Assembly: GCF_014697355.1 (NCBI RefSeq)
Contig: NZ_JACJRQ010000034.1
Location: forward strand, 1 to 64,000
Origin: Nostoc calcicola FACHB-3891
GTDB lineage: Bacteria > Cyanobacteriota > Cyanobacteriia > Cyanobacteriales > Nostocaceae
Direction of reading: 5' to 3'
DNA length: 64,000 nt
The position numbers and the translations under genes are program-made. How positions within the stretch are numbered: position 1 is the stretch's first letter; the number at the start of each line of letters is the position of its first letter. Shown one piece after another: positions 44,433 through 51,595 of the stretch. The notes under the pieces were generated by a model that was not told where the DNA came from, made no database searches, and worked only from the letters and a program-made list of their open reading frames with translations.

Positions 44433-45230
44433 TTACCCCCTAGCACCAGTTACATAAGCAACTGTTAAAGGATGTTGAGGATGATTAAAAACCTGCTCTA
44501 CAGTACCTGATTCAATCAGTTGTCCAATGCCGTCTTGTACCCAAAATAGAGCGACTCGATCCGCAATTCTCTTGGCTTGAGCCAGATTGTGAGTAACAAT
44601 TAACAGAGTATAGCGCTGGCGCAAACTGATAATTAAATCTTCAACAACGTTGCTGGAAATAGGATCGAGGGCGCTACAAGGTTCATCCAGTAGTAAGACT
44701 TCTGGCTGCAAAGCTAAGGCTCTAGCTATGCACAAACGTTGCTGCTGCCCACCAGAAAGAGCTAAAGCTGAAGATTGCAACCGGTCTTTTACTTCGTCCC
44801 ATAGCCCTACATCCTGGAGGCTGGTTTCGATAATTGTATCAATTTGATAGCGATCGCGGATGCCATGCTCTCGCAGAGGTAATTCCAAATTCTGCCATAT
44901 TGAGAAAGGAAAGGGATTGGGTTTTTGAAAAATCATGCCGACTTGACGCCGCAAGGCGATGACATTGATTTTGGAATTTAGCACTTCTAAACTACCAATG
45001 CGGATTCTTCCCCGAACTCGACACTTGGGAATCATATCGCTGAGGCGGTTGAGACAACTAAGCAAGCTAGTTTTTCCACAACCAGAAGGCCCAACCAAAG
45101 CCAAAATTTCTCCGGCATTGACAGCCAAGTTGACATTAGTAAGGGCAGTTTTTTGTGCGTATTGCAGAGTTAAGTTCTCAATTTGAATCAACGGTTCAGT
45201 AACTGCCAAGATTTCCTCCTCTAGATCCAC
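44433..45230 (-). CDS. pstB: Phosphate ABC transporter ATP-binding protein
   Basis: This 265-residue ATPase has Walker A GPSGCGKTS, the PstB hallmark SLLSCLNRLSDMIPKCRVRG and QVGMIFQKPNPFPFSIWQNL, signature LSGGQQQRLC, Walker B VLLLDEPCSALDPIS and switch His in IVTHNLAQA. It energises phosphate import by PstCA. It is six bases after pstA and last in the arsR-pstSCAB unit. The MITE-like element just downstream may supply its terminator. Confidence 0.93.
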   Translation of the reverse strand: MDLEEEILAVTEPLIQIENLTLQYAQKTALTNVNLAVNAGEILALVGPSGCGKTSLLSCLNRLSDMIPKCRVRGRIRIGSLEVLNSKINVIALRRQVGMIFQKPNPFPFSIWQNLELPLREHGIRDRYQIDTIIETSLQDVGLWDEVKDRLQSSALALSGGQQQRLCIARALALQPEVLLLDEPCSALDPISSNVVEDLIISLRQRYTLLIVTHNLAQAKRIADRVALFWVQDGIGQLIESGTVEQVFNHPQHPLTVAYVTGARG

Positions 45231-45236
45231 CAGTCC

Positions 45237-46109
45237 TCATTCAGAAATAACTCTGCTGTGTAACCAACGTTGTGCAATCCACGCTGCTGTGCCATTAATT
45301 AACAGCAGTAGTAATAGCAAAACCGATGCACTAGCATAAGCACTCTTATCTCCTCCTGAAACATTCATTGATAAATCAAAAATATGAACCGAAAGGGTAC
45401 GCCCAGAATCGAGGAGTGATTGTGGCATTCTGTCTACGTAACCGCTAGTAAAAATTAAAGCCGCAGTTTCCGCAATAGCCCGACCAACACCAAGCACAAA
45501 TCCCACAATTAAACCAGGAACAGCAGCAGGTAACAATACCTGAAATATTGTGGTTGTGCGCGAAAAGCCAAGAGCGGCGGCTCCTAATCTGTACTCATTG
45601 GGAACCGCTAAAAATCCTTCTTCTGTAGAGCGAATCAAGATTGGCAGCACCATACATGCCAGTGTGAGTCCGCCTGAAAGAATAGAAAACCCCAGCCCTA
45701 AAACTTTGCAAAACAAGACGTTGCCAAACAACCCGAAGATAATGGAAGGTACACCAGCAAGTATATCTAGACTGCGGCGCACTAATCTAGCGAACCAACT
45801 ATCACTAGGAGTAAATTCTGCTAGTAAAACTGCTGTACCAACACCAACGGGCAGGCAAACTGTCATACATACACCAATAACTAAAACGGTGGACACGAGA
45901 ATACTGGCAATCCCACCTTCTCTACCCGCATTTTCTGGTTCACTAATGAGAAATTCCCAAGATAAATATCCCATACCGTGCCAGAAGATATCGCTGACTA
46001 TCCATAAAAAGATGGCGGTAACGAGGGCGGCTGTTGCCCAAACTAAGCTTGTTGCTAGCCACTCTCTGGAAGTGAGACGATTGTCTTTGCTTTGTTTTAT
46101 CTCTGCCAT
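45237..46109 (-). CDS. pstA: Phosphate ABC transporter permease PstA
   Basis: This 290-residue inner-membrane protein has about six helices. It shows GGIASILVSTVLVIGVCMTVCLPVGVGTAVLLAEF, the permease loop EYRLGAAALGFSRTTTIFQVLLPAAVPGLIVGFVLGVGRAIAETAALIFT, and the YASASVLLLLLLLIN end helix. It overlaps pstC by 13 bases and is followed by pstB after six. It pairs with PstC to form the phosphate channel. Confidence 0.93.
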   Translation of the reverse strand: MAEIKQSKDNRLTSREWLATSLVWATAALVTAIFLWIVSDIFWHGMGYLSWEFLISEPENAGREGGIASILVSTVLVIGVCMTVCLPVGVGTAVLLAEFTPSDSWFARLVRRSLDILAGVPSIIFGLFGNVLFCKVLGLGFSILSGGLTLACMVLPILIRSTEEGFLAVPNEYRLGAAALGFSRTTTIFQVLLPAAVPGLIVGFVLGVGRAIAETAALIFTSGYVDRMPQSLLDSGRTLSVHIFDLSMNVSGGDKSAYASASVLLLLLLLINGTAAWIAQRWLHSRVISE

Positions 46110-46975
46110 TTGCCTTGACTGATAACTTCAGCGATCGCCACTAAGACCACAATCATTCCCATCAATATCAAACCACTGACAAACAGCGCACTACGGTGAT
46201 CCCCTGTGGCATACGCCATTTCTAAAGCAATATTGGCGGTGAGTGTGCGGATGGGGTCAAATAAGCTTTTTGGGGTCTGCACCACATTGCCGCATACCAT
46301 CAAAATTGCCATTGTTTCACCAATAGCACGACCTGTCTCTAAAATTAAGCCTGTAAATAACCCTGATTTGGCTGATGCAAAAACTACTGTGCAGATTGTT
46401 GTCCAACGTGATAACCCTAGTGCAGCAGCACCTTGGATGTAAGAGGTGGGAACTTTTTCGAGGCTAGCATCGGCTACAAGGGCGACTGTTGGCAGAATCA
46501 TCACCGCCAGAATTGCTATTCCTGCTAATAAGCTTGGCCCTGGTGGATGAATTTTTCCAATCAAAGGAACTAGCACGACTAATCCCCAAAAGCCATACAC
46601 TACAGAAGGAATCCCCGCTAATAATTCAATGAGGCGGCGATAGAGTTGGGCTACCATTGGCGGGGCATAGAATTGGCAAAACACAGCAGATAAAATACCT
46701 ATAGGAGTAGCAATTAGCACTGCACCGACCATTGCCAAGAAAGTACCCAGTAACATGGGCCAGAGATTATATAAACCTGCTGTGGGGTTCCAAGAGGAGT
46801 CGGTAAAGAAGCGGGATAGTGGTATACGACTGAAGATTGGTAAGGATTCCCAAAGTAGAAAAACAACAATTAAAAGTGCGATCGCTCCGGCGATTGTTGC
46901 CAAACTTCGTAGTATCCAAATTAACCAAATATCATTGGGCGATGGAGACAAAGTTTTGCTTTTTAACAATGTCAC
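46097..46975 (-). CDS. pstC: Phosphate ABC transporter permease PstC
   Basis: This 292-residue permease has about six helices, LWPMLLGTFLAMVGAVLIATPIGILSAVF, SVVYGFWGLVVLVP and the cytoplasmic loop SYIQGAAALGLSRWTTICTVVFASAKSGLFTGLILETGRAIGETMAIL. Its start at 46975 lies 44 bases inside pstS in another frame, and its end overlaps pstA by 13 bases, so translation of the unit is tightly coupled. Confidence 0.93.
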   Translation of the reverse strand: MTLLKSKTLSPSPNDIWLIWILRSLATIAGAIALLIVVFLLWESLPIFSRIPLSRFFTDSSWNPTAGLYNLWPMLLGTFLAMVGAVLIATPIGILSAVFCQFYAPPMVAQLYRRLIELLAGIPSVVYGFWGLVVLVPLIGKIHPPGPSLLAGIAILAVMILPTVALVADASLEKVPTSYIQGAAALGLSRWTTICTVVFASAKSGLFTGLILETGRAIGETMAILMVCGNVVQTPKSLFDPIRTLTANIALEMAYATGDHRSALFVSGLILMGMIVVLVAIAEVISQGKWQR

Positions 46976-47783
46976 TTACCTGCTGCGATTGTGCAAAGTT
47001 AATAAATTCTTTCGCCAGTCCTTGGGGTTCGGTTTTGGTGACCAAGTTAAGCGGTCGAGAAATAGGAAAGCTCCCGTTTTGTACATTAGCTGTTGTTGCT
47101 GCTACACCATTTACAGCTAACAATTTGATTGGTACTTTATTGGCGGCGCTATTTTCTGCCGAGCCAATGGAAACATACCCAATAGCATTTGGGTTTCCGG
47201 TTACAGTCTTAATTCCTTGCTCATTATCACCAATGACTACTTGTGCTTTGATGTCCGTATTTTTTAGCTTGAAGTAGTGGGTAAACAATTCTAGGGTAGA
47301 ACGTCCTTCGGCTTTATTAACAACTGTAATTGCTCCATCCTTACCCCCTACTTGTTTCCAGTTATTCACCTTGCCTGTGTAAATATCTACAACCTGCTTG
47401 TCAGTTAGGGATGGCACGGGATTTTCCTGATGGAGAATCACCGTTACTCCATCACGAGCGATGGAAAACGCTTTTAAATCTTTTTCTTCGGGCTTTAAGG
47501 CACGGGAAACCATGCCAATATTGGCTACACCTTGACGAGCATCTGCAATACCACGAGAAGAACCCCCTGATTGCACATCAACTCGCACACCGGAATGTTG
47601 CGATTCAAACTTTTTGCCAATTTCTGCTGCTAATGGTGCGATCGTACTTGAACCAGTAAGTACCAATTTTCCTTGTAGCTTATTTACATCATTGGTGACT
47701 GCTTGCGGAGGTTGAGAACAACCTTGTAAACAAACGCTCGTCACTAATCCTATTGCGATCGCCGAAATTTGTGAATGTTTCAT
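46932..47783 (-). CDS. pstS: Phosphate ABC transporter substrate-binding protein PstS
   Basis: This 283-residue lipoprotein has a signal segment ending at SVCLQGCSQ (lipobox, Cys near 22). Phosphate-binding elements are GKLVLTGSSTIAPLAAEIGKKF, VQSGGSSRGIADARQGVANIGMVSRAL and VNKAEGRSTLELFTHYF. It is somewhat shorter than E. coli PstS and of the phosphate-binding PBP_like_2 type. The gene follows arsR by 33 bases and overlaps pstC by 44 bases. Confidence 0.93.
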   Translation of the reverse strand: MKHSQISAIAIGLVTSVCLQGCSQPPQAVTNDVNKLQGKLVLTGSSTIAPLAAEIGKKFESQHSGVRVDVQSGGSSRGIADARQGVANIGMVSRALKPEEKDLKAFSIARDGVTVILHQENPVPSLTDKQVVDIYTGKVNNWKQVGGKDGAITVVNKAEGRSTLELFTHYFKLKNTDIKAQVVIGDNEQGIKTVTGNPNAIGYVSIGSAENSAANKVPIKLLAVNGVAATTANVQNGSFPISRPLNLVTKTEPQGLAKEFINFAQSQQVSDIVKKQNFVSIAQ

Positions 47784-47816
47784 CTTCTCCCTTTATTTCT
47801 ATAGATATTCCAGGTT

Positions 47817-48116
47817 TTAGTTGAACGAGAGAAGACAACAGCCGAGGTTTAAAGCCTTGCCTGTAGCTACCTCGACTTGAGGGGCAAGACGATAGAGAAA
47901 TGCTTTGCCATCTCGCTCCCGCACAACCAATTTGGCTCGACGCAAAACCTGTAAATGATGAGAGAGCAGACTCTGCTCCAAATGCAAAATCGCATTCATC
48001 TCTCCCACTCGCTTAGGACTGTCAATCAAAAGTTGTAAAACTGCCAAACGGGTTTCATCTGCCAGTACCTTAAGCTTGTCTACACAATCGATGCTTAAAT
48101 TTGTACTATTTTGCAT
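47817..48116 (-). CDS. ArsR/SmtB family transcriptional regulator
   Basis: This 99-residue winged-helix protein has VDKLKVLADETRLAVLQLLIDSPKRVGEMNAILHLEQSLLSHHLQVLRRAKLVVRERDGKAFLYRLA, the full ArsR fold with recognition helix QSLLSHHLQVLR. A possible metal or arsenic site is the paired Cys (GCC) at the extreme C-terminus, with Cys11 near the N-terminus (IDCVDK). The ELCVC-type alpha3 site of ArsR is absent. It is the first gene of a unit with pstSCAB, 33 bases ahead of pstS, which suggests it controls this phosphate system, perhaps in response to arsenic or another metal. Confidence 0.88.
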   Translation of the reverse strand: MQNSTNLSIDCVDKLKVLADETRLAVLQLLIDSPKRVGEMNAILHLEQSLLSHHLQVLRRAKLVVRERDGKAFLYRLAPQVEVATGKALNLGCCLLSFN

Positions 48117-48207
48117 TGCCCTGAAAACGATAAGTTTTCCTAATTTTCAGCATAAATAGCAACAATTATACAGTTGACAATTAAAATTCATTCGCATTTT
48201 TTTAACA

Positions 48208-48225
48208 AACGATCGTTCATATGAA
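48208..48225. promoter_or_regulatory. Candidate operator upstream of the arsR-pst unit
   Basis: Two palindromes overlap by two bases: AACGATCGTT (48208-48217) and TTCATATGAA (48216-48225), about 92-108 bases upstream of the arsR start. ArsR/SmtB operators are AT-rich dyads of this kind, so autoregulation is likely, but the site is read by eye only. Confidence 0.4.
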
Positions 48226-48444
48226 ATTGTATTCATGTTTAGTGTCTCATATTTGGTAACTCTCCGGTTGAACTGCAAATATCACGATAAAGACCTTTTT
48301 TCCACATAGCAGGGTTTTGTTATTTATCGGGATTGCAAACTCCGGTATTTCGATGTATTATACGGAGTATAAAAGCCGTTATAAATCCAAAATTTCAATT
48401 TTATCGTGAGCGTTCTTTTTTCCTAAGTGCGTAGCGTAGCCCCT

Positions 48445-48467
48445 TGCCCTTTGGTGAGGGCATTTTT
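48445..48467 (+). terminator. Isolated Rho-independent terminator-like hairpin
   Basis: TGCCCT-TTGGTG-AGGGCA followed by TTTTT fits a terminator on the plus strand. No intact plus-strand gene precedes it; a remnant of an SDR gene follows. Confidence 0.55.
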
Positions 48468-48489
48468 ATTATTAAAACTCTGTTGTCAA

Positions 48490-48660
48490 GCTCCTGGCAT
48501 ATCGGCTCTGCGCCGATTAATCAATGCTGATTTGATTGCACCATTCAATTTGTCACGAGAAGCGGCAAAACTGATGATACACAAGGGTAATGATCGAATC
48601 ATCAACATCACATTGATCGCGGGACAACTTGCCGACGCAGGCGATGCAGTTTATACATGA
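48490..48660 (+). pseudogene. Fragment of a short-chain dehydrogenase/reductase gene
   Basis: The frame reads LINADLIAPFNLSREAAKLM followed by IHKGNDRIINITLIAGQLADAGDAVYT and a stop. This matches the middle of an SDR (NxxxPFxLSxAAAKLM...GRIINIxSxAGxxAxxGxxxY) up to the catalytic Ser position, which reads Leu here, and stops at the active-site Tyr. The Rossmann N-terminus and the C-terminal half are missing. It is a relic and not a working gene. Confidence 0.7.
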
Positions 48661-48795
48661 TAATACTTCTAGTCTATTAAGACATAGACTAGACGGTTGC
48701 TATAAACTAAAATATTTTATCAAACTCAGTACTTTTTAGTACCGAATAATCAGTTACAAGTACTGAAGAAGCAAACTCGACTCAGCACTACTTTT

Positions 48796-49617
48796 TCAAA
48801 GAGTATTACCTAATTGTTCAGTGCGGCTCAAAGCAGTAAGCACTGCATTAGAGATGACAGTTCGCATACCACCTTTTTCTAATTCGTAAAGACCGGCAGC
48901 AGTTACTCCCCCAGGACTAGTTACCTTGTTTCGTAAGACTGCTGGATGTTCATCAGTCTGAAACATCAGTTCTACACTGCCTGCAATCGTATGCAATGTT
49001 AGTTCTTGGGCTTGTGTGCGAGTTAAACCCATCTGAACCCCGGCATCAATCATCGCTTCGATATACAGAAACACAAATCCAGTCCCCGCACTACTTAACG
49101 CTGTTGCCATATCAAGGTAATGTTCATTTTGGGTAACAAATTCCTTGCCTAATGCTTGTAAAATTGCTTGGGTATGCGATCGCTGTATCTGAGTCACACT
49201 CGGCGAGCTACTCCACACCGTAGTGCCATGACCAACTTGTACTGCAATATTCGGCATTGTACGGACAACAGCAGAATGATTCAACCCTTGGCACAGAGAT
49301 GGAATACTAACTCCACCCACAATACTAATTACTAAAGTATCAGGTGAAATTTTACCCTTGAGCATCGCCATAACCTCTGCCAAAACCTGCGGCTTCACCG
49401 CTAATATCACAATGGATGCGCCTTGTACCGCTTCTGTATTGGAGGTTGTAGTACGTACTCCATATTCTCTTTCTAAATGAAGACATCGCGTAGAAAGTGG
49501 TTCGCTGACAATAATTAGGTCGGGTTTTTCAACAATTTTCGTCGATAACAATCTACTAATTATCATTTCGCCCATAGTGCCACCGCCAATAAAGGCTATT
49601 TGTAAATCTGTAAGCAT
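48796..49617 (-). CDS. proC: Pyrroline-5-carboxylate reductase
   Basis: This 273-residue enzyme makes L-proline from pyrroline-5-carboxylate with NAD(P)H. Evidence: Rossmann start QIAFIGGGTMGEMIISRLL, VILAVKPQVLAEVM, RTMPNIAVQVGHGTTV, the ALSSAGTGFVFLYIEAMIDAGVQMGL helix that forms the dimer core, and the family signature VTSPGGVTAAGLYELEKGGMRTVI near the C-terminus. It is a single gene with no recognised partner. Confidence 0.95.
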   Translation of the reverse strand: MLTDLQIAFIGGGTMGEMIISRLLSTKIVEKPDLIIVSEPLSTRCLHLEREYGVRTTTSNTEAVQGASIVILAVKPQVLAEVMAMLKGKISPDTLVISIVGGVSIPSLCQGLNHSAVVRTMPNIAVQVGHGTTVWSSSPSVTQIQRSHTQAILQALGKEFVTQNEHYLDMATALSSAGTGFVFLYIEAMIDAGVQMGLTRTQAQELTLHTIAGSVELMFQTDEHPAVLRNKVTSPGGVTAAGLYELEKGGMRTVISNAVLTALSRTEQLGNTL

Positions 49618-49771
49618 ATTTTCTCCCTATTATCCAAATCATTTGATATGTTATATCAAGTCCGGTTAATCACTAATGATTACCGCATCTGTGCAAAAAT
49701 CGGAAAAGCCCCTGTCCCCTACTGTCTAAATGATAAGTCTTTAGCTGGACACAATATTATTGGCTTGAAGA

Positions 49772-49808
49772 AGAATACAGAATACAGAATTCAGAATTCA
49801 GAATTCAG
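49772..49808 (+). repeat. Heptanucleotide tandem repeat (AGAATAC/AGAATTC)
   Basis: AGAATAC x2 followed by AGAATTC x3 and a partial unit. It is the reverse complement of the repeat at the fecE 3' end (22906-22938). Confidence 0.9.
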
Positions 49809-50377
49809 CAATCTTGACGCGACGCTCGAATACTCGCTACCGCTCCGCTATCGATGACTCGCTAACGCTTCTCTACGAGACGCCAAAGGCGAACGCTATC
49901 AGTAGGGGATTCTGACCCGCCACTGAATTGTTGCACCACCCAATTTTCAATTTGGTGGTCTTCAACCCAGTTATTCAGACGCGACGCTCGTTGCGTTAAA
50001 GCGTCTCCCTTTGGGAGAAGACTCGCTTGCCACTGGCGCTATCGAGTACTCGCTTGCCGCCAGCGCTATCCGCCAGTCGTACAGAATACACAACTGAATT
50101 CCGACTCCTGATACCAATTCTGTATGAAGATGCGCCATATATAAGGCAATACGCTTGGGTTAAGCCTTTCTTTCTTCTCTTTGCGTCCTTTGCGTCCTTG
50201 GCGGTTCGTTAAAAAAATTGAATTTGACCAAGAGTTTTAGCCTTAACCCAAGCGTATTGATATATAAGGAACGAACCGCAAAGAACACAAAGAACGCAAA
50301 GAAAGAAAGAAATAAGAAGTGAAAAAATTTGGCGCAGCCTCACAAAGAAATTGTATGACTCCTGAATTCTGTTTCGA
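49809..50377. other. Repeat-rich intergenic region between proC and the dehydrogenase
   Basis: No gene is supported. Several small dispersed repeats are joined together: GACGCGACGCTCG near 49814 and again near 49979, CTACGAGACGCC...GGCGAACGC at 49872-49895, a CACCACCCAATTTTCAATTTGGTGG hairpin at about 49936-49959, and GCGCTATCGAGTACTCGC near 50036. Then follow two interleaved inverted repeats (50147-50310). The density suggests a preferred insertion target. Confidence 0.7.
50147..50310. repeat. Interleaved inverted repeats
   Basis: CAATACGCTTGGGTTAAG (50147-50164) is inverted at 50243-50260. A CTTTCTTTCTTCTCTTTGCG tract (about 50168-50213, ending GGCGGTTCGTT) is inverted at about 50270-50310 (AACGAACCGCAAAG ... 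AAAGAAAG). The order is A, B, A-inverted, B-inverted. A third copy of B, same orientation as the first, lies at about 55990-56041. Confidence 0.8.
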
Positions 50378-51484
50378 TCAAGATAGATTAGGCACAATTA
50401 CAGCTTTTAATACAAATCCTTGCTCTACATCTGCCAGAGCTTGATTAATTTCTTCTAGTGTGTATGAACGACTAATTATGCTTTCCCAAGCAATATTGTT
50501 TTTGGAATTACTATGACGTTTTAGTAATTCAATCATTCTGTAAAAATGGCTGAAATCAATTCCCCAAGTTCCGCGAATATCAATATGTTTGAGATTAATC
50601 TCTAAATGTGGATTAATCAGAATTTCACCTGTGTTTGTGTAATGTCCGACAATAACATAGCGACCCCCATTTCTCGTCATATTCAAGCCCTCTTTGACAG
50701 CAATGGGAATGCCTGTAGCTTCAATAGTGACATCAGCACCGTGTCCGTGGGTCAATTCCAAAACCTGTTCAAGATGTTGTCGTGGGTCATCGGCTTTAAT
50801 GACCAAGGTTTCATCTACACCAAAGGTTCTGGCAACTACTAATCGACTCTCATATTTATCGATGACAATTACTTTGCCTGCACCTGAGAGCAAAGCTAGA
50901 ATTGCTACACTCAAACCCACAGGTCCGCAACCTTGCACCACAACAACATCACCAATTTGAATCTGCGCTCGGTCGATGGCGTGTAGTGCAGTTGGTAAAG
51001 CACACCCCCCAGCAATGAATTGCTTTGGTGAGACTTCTTCGGGTAAAGTTAGAACTTTAACCCCTGGTTTGAGGTAAATCAGTTGAGACCAACCACCCAG
51101 CAACCCATCTTTGGCTGAGTAGGTGACACCATAAACTTTGCGTTGTGGACAGCGAGTAGATGCTTTGGCTACTAGACAATACCAGCAGTTGTAACAGGTT
51201 TCGTGGACATCCAGAAAGGTGGCGATCGCTCCAGGCTGAATTAATTTACCATTAACATCATTAACCCGTCCACCTGTTTCTACCACACGACCAACTGAGA
51301 AATGTCCCGGAATGATTGGATACGGCACTCCCTCTAAATGCCCACGTAGTAAATGTACATCAGTTCCACAAACTTCACTATATAAGGTTTCAATAATGAT
51401 TCCACCCTTTTCCAGAATAGGGTCTGGTAATTGTTGCACTTTAACTGGTTGATTAGGTGCAGTCATCACAGCTGCTTTGGGCAT
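50378..51484 (-). CDS. Zinc-type medium-chain alcohol dehydrogenase family protein
   Basis: This 368-residue oxidoreductase has the GroES-like half with Cys39 (VCGTD) and His61. The structural zinc cysteines are in CYNCWYC...STRCP. The NAD(P) half has VVVVQGCGPVGLSVAI and ends with IDIRGTWGIDFSHF and the YTLEEINQALADVEQGFVLKAVI tail. The usual Glu after His61 (GHE) is Phe62 here, so the proton-relay residue is changed. The substrate is unknown. It is a single gene; the 3' end lies beside the repeat-rich gap. Confidence 0.85.
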   Translation of the reverse strand: MPKAAVMTAPNQPVKVQQLPDPILEKGGIIIETLYSEVCGTDVHLLRGHLEGVPYPIIPGHFSVGRVVETGGRVNDVNGKLIQPGAIATFLDVHETCYNCWYCLVAKASTRCPQRKVYGVTYSAKDGLLGGWSQLIYLKPGVKVLTLPEEVSPKQFIAGGCALPTALHAIDRAQIQIGDVVVVQGCGPVGLSVAILALLSGAGKVIVIDKYESRLVVARTFGVDETLVIKADDPRQHLEQVLELTHGHGADVTIEATGIPIAVKEGLNMTRNGGRYVIVGHYTNTGEILINPHLEINLKHIDIRGTWGIDFSHFYRMIELLKRHSNSKNNIAWESIISRSYTLEEINQALADVEQGFVLKAVIVPNLS

Positions 51485-51595
51485 GAATCATTACCTCAGT
51501 GTATTTTTCAAATTGCCAACCGAGTAATTTTAGATTTTGGATTGTTAGAAAAACAAGCCCCTGCATTTATACATGGGGAAAATCCAAAATCCCCT

